Shown: positions 8,044 to 15,992 of the stretch, in pieces | How the letters are laid out: the number at the start of each line of letters is the position of its first letter | Numbering within the stretch: position 1 is the stretch's first letter | The notes under the pieces: generated by a model | What the model was told of the DNA's origin: nothing | What the model saw: the letters and a program-made list of their open reading frames with translations, nothing else | Databases searched by the model: none | Assembly: GCF_900007165.1 (NCBI RefSeq) | Contig: NZ_CYGY02000036.1 | Span: 1 to 45,908, forward strand | Length of the DNA: 45,908 nt | Direction: 5' to 3' | Origin: Paraburkholderia piptadeniae | GTDB taxonomy: Bacteria; Pseudomonadota; Gammaproteobacteria; Burkholderiales; Burkholderiaceae | Translations under genes and position numbers: made by a program

Positions 8044-9035
8044 TTCGCTTTCTTCTCGCGCATGAAGCGCAAAGCGAAGCGCACGAGCGATGGCATCGTT
8101 TCCGGACGCAGCAGGCGCTCGTCGTAACCTGAGAACCGCCCGTCGTTCTCTTCGAGGCACAAGATCATCAGCTCACGCACGTCGATTTCCGCGCCGGATA
8201 AGGCCTGTGCGCCGTTCACCGTGAAGTTGTTGTCCTGCTTCTGTTCGTTTCCTTCCGCGTCGAACGTGCGCGCGAGGCCGATGCGCTCCCAGCCCAGAAA
8301 CACCCATACGGCCATCACTTTCAGCTCGAATCGGATGCGCTGCCACCATGACAGCTTCGCGCGATGCCAGGCCACCCAGTTCGCAAACAGAAGAATATGG
8401 CGGCATTCTTCCTGCATCACCGGCTCGAACGTGTCGATCAGCTCAGGCGGAAAGAGCCCGGAGCGATGCGCGACCTTGAACAGGCCGAATGCGAAAAAGC
8501 TGTCGATGCATTCGCTATAGCCCGTGACGAGATAAGCCCATTCGGCGTCTTTCGGGAATACATAGAGCGCCTCGCTTGCAAGCGGAATCCCGTACGCGGC
8601 AACCATCCGCGACAAGACCTCCTTGTGACGGTTTTCTTCCCACGAGTTCAAAGCAAGCGCGCTGCGCATGTCGGGTTCGTCGATGGTCGCCGCGTAGGCC
8701 GCCATACGCAGTCGCGCCTTGCCTTCCGTTTGCACGGCGATGTCCCAGATCGGCAGCGAGACGATCCGTTCGAGCGCATCCGGCTCGAGCTTCGGCCAGT
8801 CCAGCACCGACGGTCGATAAGGATTGAACGTCTCGCGAAACATCCGGCACGTTTCGCGCAAGTGAATTTCGGAACCAGGCTTGAACGGGCCTGCGACGCG
8901 GCTTGTCCAGTGTCGCGTGTTGATTTCGGCGGCATCGACGATTTGCGGGTCGGGCGTGCACTGCGCCAGTGCCGGCGCAGTGAAGTCCGGAATCATCTGT
9001 TCGACGTCGAATGTGTCAAGCATCTGCTCGCTCAT
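8040..9035 (-). CDS. Ferritin-like di-iron carboxylate protein, 331 aa
   Basis: Four-helix-bundle di-iron protein. The ligand set is complete: E104, then E134-N-R-H137, then E175, then E210-C-R-H213, the E...ExxH pattern repeated twice, as in acyl-ACP desaturases, rubrerythrins and related oxygenases. The ATG ending at 9035 is chosen over 9155 because GGAG lies just upstream and the sequence becomes acidic and protein-like (MSEQMLDTFDVEQMIPDF). Hydrophobic stretches follow at about residues 235-250 (ELKVMAVWVFLGWERIG), so membrane association is possible. The gene is coupled by ATGA to the GH35 beta-galactosidase, an unusual partner; oxidation of a lipid or glycolipid released by the glycosidases is a guess only. 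Family secure, substrate unknown. Confidence 0.78.
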   Translation of the reverse strand: MSEQMLDTFDVEQMIPDFTAPALAQCTPDPQIVDAAEINTRHWTSRVAGPFKPGSEIHLRETCRMFRETFNPYRPSVLDWPKLEPDALERIVSLPIWDIAVQTEGKARLRMAAYAATIDEPDMRSALALNSWEENRHKEVLSRMVAAYGIPLASEALYVFPKDAEWAYLVTGYSECIDSFFAFGLFKVAHRSGLFPPELIDTFEPVMQEECRHILLFANWVAWHRAKLSWWQRIRFELKVMAVWVFLGWERIGLARTFDAEGNEQKQDNNFTVNGAQALSGAEIDVRELMILCLEENDGRFSGYDERLLRPETMPSLVRFALRFMREKKAK

Positions 9036-9294
9036 GGGGAGCTCCACCGGAGAACATTTGCGTTGTCGATTCGGAAGAGATCGGCGTTTCGCGCATCGAA
9101 ATAAACGCGTGTCATATGTACGAAACGATGCGTGTCGACGGATCAGCCGATCCATTAGTCTATGTCGGCATCAAGACAAGCGCTTTTAAGTAGCCATCGG
9201 CGGCTTGGCGGCGACCGCAGCTAACATGCCATAGCGTCGGTAGTTTTTCTCGTACGGGCGTTCGCGACGGGATTCGGGGCAACGCCGTGAGGTG
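9036..9294. other. Upstream region of the di-iron/GH35 operon, no gene seen
   Basis: About 260 bp between the di-iron gene start and the LysR remnant. No coding frame is convincing. It should hold the promoter of the leftward operon. Confidence 0.4.
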
Positions 9295-9450
9295 TCAGAC
9301 AGACCGCGCGATGTGCTCGCGCAGCCATCGATGCGCCGGATCGCGATGACAACGCTCGTGCCAAAGCATCGCCATTTCATAGCCGGGGACGGCGACGGGC
9401 GGCTCGACGATCCGCAACGCGCCCATATCGCGCACGAGCCGCGCGGACAT
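9295..9450 (-). pseudogene. C-terminal remnant of a LysR-family regulator
   Basis: The minus strand encodes about 51 residues ending in AMLWHERCHRDPAHRWLREHI, the hallmark C-terminus of LysR-type regulators (WHxRxxxDPAHRWLR), preceded by LRIVEPPVAVPGYEM. A full LysR protein has about 300 residues; the DNA-binding domain and most of the substrate domain are missing. Homology stops near 9450-9465, where the opposite-strand lipoprotein gene begins. This marks a deletion or insertion junction. It could still be translated from the internal ATG at 9450 but cannot be a functional regulator. Confidence 0.8.
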
Positions 9451-9482
9451 ACTCGTTTTCTCAAACAATAACGAGGGCTAGC

Positions 9483-10049
9483 GTGAGCATCAGTTTTCGA
9501 GTGTCGGTGGTAGCGGTTGCGTTGTCTCTGACAGCATGTGCCGAAACGGGCACCGCGTTGCAAAGCTTGAATAACGGGTTGGCGCAGTTCAACCAAGCTA
9601 TGGCCCCGTCCCCGAACGGAACGCCGGCCGTCTTTACGCCGTCGCTTTCTGCTGAACAGCGGACGCAACTGAACAACGCCGTGTCCGCTTCGCTTACGTC
9701 GCGCGACGCTGGACTGCGGAACATGGTTAATTCCGCTTCACCGATGATGGTCGCTGTGATGTCCAAGGCTGCCTGCTATCAGAACTGGAACGATGCTCGC
9801 GTCCTGAGCATGTACACGTCGGCTCAGATAGGCAATGGGTTCATCCCGGGCCCGTGGGGGCCCATGAAGTACGCTCCGAAGAACCACTGCTTGAGCATCC
9901 TGCGCACGGATTCCTGGACGCAGAAGTCCCTCAACGCTTTTCAGTATCGAACCGTCTACTATAGCCTGGAGAGCGGCGAGAGCCAGGCTGTGTTCTATGA
10001 GTTCATCAACCAGGATGGCTCGTGGCTCTTGAATAACGCGTACTTCTGA
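9483..10049 (+). CDS. Predicted outer-membrane or periplasmic lipoprotein, 188 aa
   Basis: The gene starts with GTG at 9483, preceded by GAGGG at 9473-9477. The N-terminus is a lipoprotein signal peptide (MSISFRVSVVAVALSLTACAE) with lipobox LTAC and lipidated C19. A low-complexity Asn/Gln/Ala linker (QSLNNGLAQFNQAMAPSPNG) follows, then a region with two cysteines and aromatic-rich strands (YRTVYYSLESGESQAVFYEF). The C-terminus GSWLLNNAYF suggests a compact beta domain. No family recognised. It begins about 30 bp beyond the LysR break point and so is the first gene of the accessory region. Confidence 0.72.
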   Translation: MSISFRVSVVAVALSLTACAETGTALQSLNNGLAQFNQAMAPSPNGTPAVFTPSLSAEQRTQLNNAVSASLTSRDAGLRNMVNSASPMMVAVMSKAACYQNWNDARVLSMYTSAQIGNGFIPGPWGPMKYAPKNHCLSILRTDSWTQKSLNAFQYRTVYYSLESGESQAVFYEFINQDGSWLLNNAYF

Positions 10050-10136
10050 TTCGGCTGTCGGGCGACGGCGTACCACGCCGTCGCATCGAATGTGACCCAG
10101 CATAACCAAGTCGAAGCGTCAGAAGAGGAACACCTC

Positions 10137-10574
10137 ATGAGTTCATCCGGTTCATCGAAGACATGGAGCACAGCGACTTGGGAAAACCCGAGTGGCGGAC
10201 GCACCATCATTTTTCGCTATGTTCGAGATTCAGTGGATAACGCGACGAGACTGAGTCAACCAACACTTTGCAGGTTAGTTTGGAGATACGAATCAGGCAC
10301 TGGCATGCCCGATATCGAGCAGCGTGAAAGGATGGACGAGTTGGAAGATGCACTCGCGCTTGCGATAGAAGCTGATGGCTTCGCAAGCCTGGTGTTGGTC
10401 TCTACGGGCGACTGTCGCAGAGAGTGGGCATACTATGCTGGCTCAAGGGAAGACCTCGTGAGTCGGCTGAATCGCGGACTTTCGGGTCACCCAAGGTATC
10501 CCATCGAGATATTTGTCAGCCAAGAGCCTGATTGGGAGACTTTCGATGACTTCAAGAAGAGGGTTGCCACATAG
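10137..10574 (+). CDS. DUF695-like protein, 145 aa
   Basis: Cytosolic protein of unknown function resembling DUF695: an N-terminal strand-rich half with the TRLSQPTLCRLVWRYESG region, a middle segment MDELEDALALAIEADGFASLVLVSTGDCRREWAYYA, and the end YPIEIFVSQEPDWETFDDFKKR. The conserved TGxxRREWxYY element is what suggests the family. I start at ATG 10137 with GAGGAA about 7 bp upstream. Base composition is less GC-rich than the genes left of 9.4 kb, consistent with recent acquisition. No functional claim beyond the family label. Confidence 0.68.
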   Translation: MSSSGSSKTWSTATWENPSGGRTIIFRYVRDSVDNATRLSQPTLCRLVWRYESGTGMPDIEQRERMDELEDALALAIEADGFASLVLVSTGDCRREWAYYAGSREDLVSRLNRGLSGHPRYPIEIFVSQEPDWETFDDFKKRVAT

Positions 10575-10659
10575 GATTTCACCCCGCCTCACACTGGCTT
10601 GTACGAGGCGAGACAGTAAGAGGGCCCGGTCCGCTGGAGGCACGAGAGGGGCACAGTAA

Positions 10660-10687
10660 GTCAAGCGTGGCGCAGGCCGCGCTTGAC
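10660..10687. terminator. Hairpin between convergent genes, possible bidirectional terminator
   Basis: A 12-bp stem (GTCAAGCGTGGC with GCCGCGCTTGAC, one G-T wobble) and a 4-nt loop lie between the convergent DUF695 and H-NS genes. Neither strand has a U-run, so it may instead stabilise 3' ends or act Rho-dependently. Confidence 0.45.
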
Positions 10688-10724
10688 ATCCTTGCAGCCA
10701 GTTACTGTTCGACGCCGACGTCGG

Positions 10725-11720
10725 TCAAGCGGAAGCCGTCACGCTCGTGGTTTCAGGCGCCGTAGCGGGAGCAATGCCGCCCGAGACGGTGCTGACAGAC
10801 GCCTTCTTTGCGACCGGTTTCTTCGCCGCCTTCTTTACAACTGCCTTTTTGGCTGCAGCCTTCTTCGCTGGCGCTTTCTTGGCGGTCGCCACGGCTTTTT
10901 TCACAGCACCTTTCTTGGCGACTGCCTTTTTCGTCGCAGCTTTCTTCGCAGCCGTTTTCTTGGCCGAGGCCGGTGCCTTCTTGGCTGCAGCAGCTTTCGG
11001 CTCCACCGCACCCTCGCCCGCACCTGCAATCAGGAATTTTGCGCGGTCTTTGGCGCCAGCGAGCCATGCCGGCGCCGGGCCTCGGCCGCTCCAGGTTGCG
11101 CCGGTTTTCGGGTCAAGGTATTTGGCCGGCTGGGGTCCGCGGACGTACGCGCCGGTTTTCGCTGCCGGCTTCTCGGCGGCAGGCGCCGATACTGCGGAGC
11201 TGCCGTCAATCAGAAATTTGGCCCGGTCCTTTGCGCCGGCAATCCACTGGGGCGGGCGCGCATGACCGCTCCACGTTTCGCCTGTCTTCGGATTGCGGTA
11301 CTTGGGCGGCAACTTACCCTTCGCTGTTGTCTTGCCAGCCGCTTTGGCTGCAGCTTTTGATTTGTTCGCAGCCCCGATATTGACTGCCAGGCTGCTGCTG
11401 CCGTCAATCAAGAATTTGGTTCTGTCCTTCGCATTTGCAATCCAAGCCGGCGCGCGGCCATGCCCGGTCCACGTTGCGCCCGTTTTCAGGTCCTGATATT
11501 TCGCCGCGCCCGTTGCCGGCTTGCCTGCAACCTTAACGCCCGCCTCCCGGCCACGCTTTTTGCCACCAAGGTGCGCTTCGATATCCGCAGTCGTCAGACC
11601 GTAACGCTCCATAATGTCGCGAATCTTTGCGATGACAGTTGACGATTCGTTCCTTGCAATCAATTCGGCCTGCGCCTGCAGCTTTGCGATTTTTGCTTGC
11701 AGGTTTTCGATCGTAGCCAT
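10725..11720 (-). CDS. H-NS family protein with three DNA-binding repeats and a histone H1-like tail, 331 aa
   Basis: Nucleoid-associated protein. I start at MATIENLQAKIAKLQAQ (ATG ending 11720, GGGGGA just upstream). Residues 1-50 form the coiled-coil oligomerisation helix. Three copies of the H-NS C-terminal DNA-binding domain follow at about 74-105, 140-172 and 200-232. Each has the core KTGxTWxGxGxxPxWIxxAKDRxKFLI, against one copy in ordinary H-NS/BpH3-type proteins. Residues 241-307 are almost entirely Ala/Lys with KKA and AAKK repeats, like bacterial histone H1 (HctA, AlgP) tails. Multivalent AT-rich DNA bridging plus non-specific binding is the expected activity. It is divergent from a second, minimal H-NS gene. 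A SET methyltransferase gene at 39.9 kb is a conceivable modifier of the lysine tail (inference only). Confidence 0.9.
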   Translation of the reverse strand: MATIENLQAKIAKLQAQAELIARNESSTVIAKIRDIMERYGLTTADIEAHLGGKKRGREAGVKVAGKPATGAAKYQDLKTGATWTGHGRAPAWIANAKDRTKFLIDGSSSLAVNIGAANKSKAAAKAAGKTTAKGKLPPKYRNPKTGETWSGHARPPQWIAGAKDRAKFLIDGSSAVSAPAAEKPAAKTGAYVRGPQPAKYLDPKTGATWSGRGPAPAWLAGAKDRAKFLIAGAGEGAVEPKAAAAKKAPASAKKTAAKKAATKKAVAKKGAVKKAVATAKKAPAKKAAAKKAVVKKAAKKPVAKKASVSTVSGGIAPATAPETTSVTASA

Positions 11721-11922
11721 TATTCCCCCTTTTTTGATGGTAGCCGCACTATGACACACCGACTCGCCGTTTCGCGACGCCGACGAAAAATATTATTGAA
11801 AGACTCCGCCTGCTTTGTCAGTACGCAGTGCGTAGCGAAAATGATATCTTGTAGGCACAAAGCTTGCGCGCTTGCATTTGTCCACCTCAACACAGCCCAG
11901 AACGTAGCTCAAGGCAAATACT

Positions 11923-12264
11923 ATGGATGAACGGAAACGGGAACGCATGGTTGCTTATCTCCGCCGGCGAATGAAGGAGTTCGGCATTGAGCCCGACGAC
12001 GTCGCATCAGCAATTGCAGAAGACCAGTTGCGGCAAAAAGAAGCTCGTTATAGAAGCGCCACAGGCGAGACATGGGACGGCAACGGAGAGATTCCTCATT
12101 GGCTGAAAAAGGTTATGAGCGCGGGCCAGTCCCTCGAACACTTCGCGGTAAATGGCGAGACAAACCGCGCGAAAAGCCCCCTTCAGGAAGTCGGTTGGCA
12201 AAACGACCCATTCGCGGGTAGCCCGTTGGCTACCGTCAAGCCCGCCCGCCATGACAGACGTTAG
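11923..12264 (+). CDS. Short H-NS family DNA-binding protein, 113 aa
   Basis: H-NS-like protein. A short charged helix at residues 1-40 (MDERKRERMVAYLRRRMKEFG) stands in for the oligomerisation domain. A divergent DNA-binding domain follows at about 43-76 (YRSATGETWDGNGEIPHWLKK), retaining TGxTWxGxGxxPxWL. The C-terminal 35 residues are unrelated and disordered-looking. It is transcribed away from the three-repeat H-NS gene across about 200 bp of relatively AT-rich DNA, which is likely bound by both proteins. It may act as a modulator that hetero-oligomerises with other H-NS proteins. Confidence 0.82.
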   Translation: MDERKRERMVAYLRRRMKEFGIEPDDVASAIAEDQLRQKEARYRSATGETWDGNGEIPHWLKKVMSAGQSLEHFAVNGETNRAKSPLQEVGWQNDPFAGSPLATVKPARHDRR

Positions 12265-12326
12265 GCTGGAAGTACAGCGCGAACAGTTTGGCTACGCTGG
12301 TCCTTAATGACATAAGGAGCGGATAC

Positions 12327-12635
12327 ATGGAAGTGAACACCGAAAGGCTTGTGGACATGCTGCAAGAAGTCGAAGCCGAGGACCCTATTGATTACGCGGA
12401 CCTGCCATTCGGAGAGCAGGAGCTCAGGCGTGTCGTCATGAGTTCACTCGTCGAGCGCCATCATCTGATTGAGGCAGACATGTCAATCTCCGACATACAC
12501 GCGATGTACCTGCTGAGCACCGCAAAACTTGTCCTCGAAAATACGGTGCTTCACGCGCGACTGCTTCTCCTTCAGGGACAGCAGATCGATGTACAGTCAC
12601 TCCTGGCTCCCTTCACCCTACGAGGTAAACGGTAG
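12327..12635 (+). CDS. Hypothetical helical protein, 102 aa
   Basis: No family recognised. The ATG at 12327 has a strong AAGGAG upstream; an earlier in-frame ATG at 12288 lacks one. The sequence is acidic at the N-terminus (DMLQEVEAEDPIDYADLPFGEQELRR) and then helical and leucine-rich (MYLLSTAKLVLENTVLHARLLLLQ), with no signal peptide. It lies 62 bp downstream of the short H-NS gene on the same strand and could be co-transcribed with it. Confidence 0.62.
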   Translation: MEVNTERLVDMLQEVEAEDPIDYADLPFGEQELRRVVMSSLVERHHLIEADMSISDIHAMYLLSTAKLVLENTVLHARLLLLQGQQIDVQSLLAPFTLRGKR

Positions 12636-13057
12636 CCGCGTGGCGTTGCTTCCCGCGCGATGGGATGACGGCCGCTGTCGTCACGGATTGTCTGAAAATG
12701 TGAGCGAACTTCAACCGCAGACAGTTGCAGGCACCCGAAATAGACTTTCGGCCGACTGCGCCGCCCGATAAAGCCGTCGCAGCGACGAGTCCTTCACGTG
12801 CTGCGCCTAAAGCAGGCCTAGCACGTCTTACGGTGCCGTACTGACCTACACCGCACCGCCTCCATCGCCGTCTTTCCCCGGAGGCCTTGTTTTCGCCGTC
12901 GACCGGCAATACTTTCCTGGGAAGTCCCGAGGCGTCGACTATCGCGCGGAATGGCGCGTCTTTCACCCGCTTATCCTGCCATTGACTCGGCCGTCCTGGC
13001 CGTACAGTTTCTCCGGCGAGTTCGTCCTTTCGCGGGACCGCCCTCTCGGAGTCAGCC
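12636..13057. other. Intergenic region, no gene seen
   Basis: About 420 bp without a convincing reading frame; long open frames on the minus strand are arginine-rich shadows. CGGAG precedes the ATG at 13058. Confidence 0.45.
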
Positions 13058-13909
13058 ATGAGCACGAAAGTCGATACGGGGTTCAGATTCGTGACGCAAC
13101 AGCGTCACGCCGTCACCGCAATGATGGAGGCGGTCAAAGACGGCATCGAAGAGTTGCAGCGCAGGCGCTATCTCGCTGCCTATGCGAGCATTCTCGTTTC
13201 GATGCTCGACCGAACCCAGCTGGCGCGCGAGGCCGGTCACTCTCGGGGCATGGTGATGGCGAGGCCGGGCTCGCTGGTGCGGGAAGCGATTCTCAGGCGG
13301 CAGGTCCGCGCCCGCGCTGCCGGCGAACGCGACCCAGCCGTTGACATTGGTGTGGTCCTCAGGTGCTGGCATTCGCAGCTGCTCGACCGCGTCATCGGCT
13401 ACGTAGCCGGCGCGTTCGGTCAGGAAATCCTGGGGTTGCTCAAAGACGCGGGTATCGCGACCGGATATGCGTTCTGGACCAGTGGCGCCCGGGATTACGC
13501 GATTTCGCCTCAGGAGTGGTCGCAACGTCGGGCGGCCTGGCACCAGGCGCTCCATGGCCAGTCGGGGGAGCGTATCGAGTTCTGCTACGACGTCGAATCG
13601 ATGGACCTGTTGTGTCCGTGGTCCGAACTTGAGCCTTATCTGCCGTCGCTCGAATTCCGTGCCCGGGAGCTGGCGGAGCCAGCCCTGTTCTCGCGCTGGT
13701 ATGAATCGTTGCCACCGAAGGGCGAAGACGGCGAGCATATCTGGAAGCGCCACACACAGTTCACGGACCTCCTGAACGACGACCCCGCGATGCGGGCCGC
13801 GCTCGCCGCGGATATCGAGCGGCTCAAGCCAAAACTGTTGACGGGCGGTGAACTCGATGCGGCGCGCCGTCGCGAGCAGCTGGTGCTGCTGCCGGCCGGC
13901 TTCGCGTGA
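13058..13909 (+). CDS. Hypothetical protein, 283 aa
   Basis: Cytosolic protein with no family that I can name. CGGAG lies 7 bp upstream of the ATG. Composition is mixed alpha with several Trp residues: MMEAVKDGIEELQRRRYLAAYASILVSMLD near the N-terminus, FGQEILGLLKDAGIATGYAFWTSG in the middle, FCYDVESMDLLCPWSELEPYLP, and a C-terminal amphipathic end. No signal peptide, transmembrane segment or metal-binding motif is clear. It stands alone between two intergenic regions, so neighbours give no clue. Length and codon use make it a real gene. Confidence 0.7.
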   Translation: MSTKVDTGFRFVTQQRHAVTAMMEAVKDGIEELQRRRYLAAYASILVSMLDRTQLAREAGHSRGMVMARPGSLVREAILRRQVRARAAGERDPAVDIGVVLRCWHSQLLDRVIGYVAGAFGQEILGLLKDAGIATGYAFWTSGARDYAISPQEWSQRRAAWHQALHGQSGERIEFCYDVESMDLLCPWSELEPYLPSLEFRARELAEPALFSRWYESLPPKGEDGEHIWKRHTQFTDLLNDDPAMRAALAADIERLKPKLLTGGELDAARRREQLVLLPAGFA

Positions 13910-14210
13910 GGCGTCAGTCACGGCACGCCCAGGGCGCAATGTTCCTAAGTTGCGTGAAGTAAGAGGCCGGAGGAGTCGCCATACCATCTTGCCTCAGCAT
14001 ACGTCGACGGTGGAAACGCCGGATAGCTGTTTGTCGTCAACGCGAATCGCCGCGATTCGACCGACAACATCAGTCACACCGCGCGAATGCCCGCGTCAGA
14101 ATGAACGTCTCGGCTAGGGAGACGTTTCGGTGCTAGGACTGAATCACGCTCCACGTGCTGGCCGCGCAGGACCACACAGTGTCCTGCCGATGAGAGAATC
14201 GGAGTGAATC
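13910..14210. other. Intergenic region, no gene seen
   Basis: About 300 bp upstream of the diacylglycerol kinase gene; no coding frame or clear promoter is recognised. Confidence 0.4.
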
Positions 14211-14570
14211 ATGGCGAAAAGGAGCTTCATGCAAAGCGTCGGCGATGCGCTGGCCGGTGTTGCCGCCACCTGGCGAACCCAGCGCAGCTTTCGCATCCAG
14301 GCGGTGCTCGCGGCCGCATTACCTGTGATATTGGCCTGGTTACGGCCGCCGCTTGTGTTTTCGGCGCTATGCCTGACGATGGCCATGCTGGTCCTCGCGG
14401 CCGAACTGTTCAACACAGCCCTCGAGAGACTGGCCGACCACTTGCATCCCGAGCATCATCCTGCAATCGGTGCAGCCAAAGACTGTGCTGCAGGAGCTGT
14501 GCTACTCGTCTGCGCAGGCGCCGGTCTCGTCGGAATACTGACGCTGGTTGTCGTGTTTGCGGAACGGTAG
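14211..14570 (+). CDS. dgkA: Diacylglycerol kinase (prokaryotic DgkA family), 119 aa
   Basis: Small trimeric inner-membrane kinase using ATP to phosphorylate diacylglycerol to phosphatidate, recycling lipid left by membrane-derived glycan synthesis. The family signature is present around residues 63-92: AELFNTALERLADHLHP then HPAIGAAKDCAAGAVLL, with the catalytic and ATP-binding Glu/Asn/Asp residues (E65, N68, E72 and D76 by my count). Three hydrophobic helices and an N-terminal amphipathic surface helix (SFMQSVGDALAGVAATWRTQRSFRIQ) fit the fold. Length is normal. It is isolated here and probably a second copy beside a chromosomal dgkA. Confidence 0.9.
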   Translation: MAKRSFMQSVGDALAGVAATWRTQRSFRIQAVLAAALPVILAWLRPPLVFSALCLTMAMLVLAAELFNTALERLADHLHPEHHPAIGAAKDCAAGAVLLVCAGAGLVGILTLVVVFAER

Positions 14571-14672
14571 CGCTTGCCCGCAGTCCTCTGGCACAACGAC
14601 AGCGGCTTTGTACGGAGCGGGAACGGTAGTTGCCGTGCGCTGCACCACGATTTGCGCGACAGCACCTCCGAC

Positions 14673-15635
14673 TCAGGCTGCTAGCCGATGTTGGTAGTAC
14701 GGCCGGTCCCTGTCATCAAGAATCGCATATTGCGTCGCAAGGTTCTTTGGGTCGGGATTTAGCCACGCGTCGACATACTGCTCTTTGATGGGGATGATGC
14801 ATCTATCGTGGCCGGCTTCAGCCACCTCCGCTGGCGGCTCATCTGTGATTGCCGCGAAAGAATAAAGGTCCGGCTCACCGGGCGCCGACCACTTTGACCA
14901 CAGACACGCCACAAGCATTTGCCGCTCATCGTTCGGTCGAAATTCGAGGACGACGTTTTCATCCTTCTCGCCGTCAGCAAGCGTCCGCGCTTCCATCTTC
15001 GACCTCGCTACATTTTCGTAGAATGCATCGACAAGCATCAGTCCGTGGGAGTTGCCAAAAAGGCTCTTCCAAAACCCTTCCAGGCTATCCCGCCGAGCGT
15101 TGTATGTGCCAGGATATTTGAAGTCATAATTTGCGGGCTTGCCGGCAATGCGGCACTGATACCTCATCGGCTTGATGACACGCTGTCCATTCTCGACGAT
15201 GAGCACCGGAGCGTAGTGACCGGGAAAAATGCGCGAGTCTTGCGGTGCGCTCTCAGTGCGCTTGATGTCATCAAGACGACGCAGCGTCGCTTCGATTTTG
15301 TCGGTCGCAATGCGTTTGCTTTCTGTCGCGGCTTTCGTTGTCTTTGTTTGCAGCGTCCTCTCTGCCGCCACAAACCGCGCACGCTGCTTGAACAGTTCTT
15401 CCTCGAGTGTTTTCGCCTGGCTTGTGTTGTACTGGTCGATGAGTCGCCTGATTTTGCGCTCCTCTTCTGACTGGGGCGCGGCGAACGAATCATCCATCGC
15501 CTTGGGAATCTTCGCCTTCAACCGCCCTTCGGCACGTTCCCAATAAAGGCGCGCGAACTCGCGAATGTCCATATGCGCACCGAACATACGCACATATCGT
15601 TTGTAGTCGGCCTTGATTTGCGCGGAATAACACAT
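14673..15635 (-). CDS. SOS-response-associated peptidase (SRAP/YedK-HMCES family) with coiled-coil insertion, 320 aa
   Basis: SRAP proteins shield abasic sites in single-stranded DNA by a covalent thiazolidine link to Cys2. The start giving MCYSAQ (ATG ending 15635, GGGAG upstream) is required because Cys2 must follow Met. Other active-site residues: N179 in TYNARRDS, E207 in VDAFYENV, H276 in AGHDRCIIPI. An extra segment of about 100 residues (30-130), rich in Lys/Glu/Arg and probably coiled-coil (EEERKIRRLIDQYNTSQ and onward), is inserted between Cys2 and the rest; YedK itself has about 220 aa. It is divergent from the SOS-controlled imuA-like gene, so both likely serve DNA-damage tolerance. 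No second LexA box was found on its own side. Confidence 0.9.
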   Translation of the reverse strand: MCYSAQIKADYKRYVRMFGAHMDIREFARLYWERAEGRLKAKIPKAMDDSFAAPQSEEERKIRRLIDQYNTSQAKTLEEELFKQRARFVAAERTLQTKTTKAATESKRIATDKIEATLRRLDDIKRTESAPQDSRIFPGHYAPVLIVENGQRVIKPMRYQCRIAGKPANYDFKYPGTYNARRDSLEGFWKSLFGNSHGLMLVDAFYENVARSKMEARTLADGEKDENVVLEFRPNDERQMLVACLWSKWSAPGEPDLYSFAAITDEPPAEVAEAGHDRCIIPIKEQYVDAWLNPDPKNLATQYAILDDRDRPYYQHRLAA

Positions 15636-15958
15636 GGATGCTCTCCCTGTATCTCGTGCTGGCCCGACTGGCCGCTGTTGCAAGTCTATGGTGACGCGTG
15701 CAGCGGCTCAACCGACCTCGGTCCTTGACCCACATCGGTGAGCGCTTGACGCGCTGGCCGTCACCGGTTGGAAAGTAATGCAGGCGTCGGCAGCAGCGGT
15801 ACCGAAATCGCCTCGCTGGCGACCGGTCCACGTCGCTTCACTATCTCGAATCATGCCGTTGGCCGACGGGCGAAGCGCCAGCCTCAGGATTGGCTTCGTA
15901 GCTTGTGCACATTCGGGCCTCCTTTCGCTCCGTCATACCTGTCTCGAACCGGGCTATA

Positions 15959-15974
15959 CTGTACATCCATACAG
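15959..15974. promoter_or_regulatory. LexA (SOS) box upstream of imuA
   Basis: CTGTACATCCATACAG matches the CTGT-N8-ACAG LexA operator exactly. It ends 18 bp before the imuA-like start codon and would overlap its promoter, so the gene should be repressed until DNA damage. The site lies 324 bp from the SRAP start and may or may not control that gene. Confidence 0.85.
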
Positions 15975-15992
15975 TATTTTCGAGCACCATGA

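Noticed and set aside
10747..11265. Ala/Phe-rich plus-strand frame that looks like membrane repeats
   Set aside because: It is the complement of the Ala/Lys-rich H1-like tail; the apparent hydrophobic repeats come from reading AAGAAG-type codons backwards.
13000..13057. Possible sigma70 promoter TTGACT...TACAGT near 12980-13010
   Set aside because: Spacing is only 15 bp and the hexamers are weak, so not reported as a feature.
12613..13065. Minus-strand open frame of 150 codons
   Set aside because: No ribosome site, low-complexity Arg/Gly composition, and it overlaps the promoter region of the 283-aa gene.
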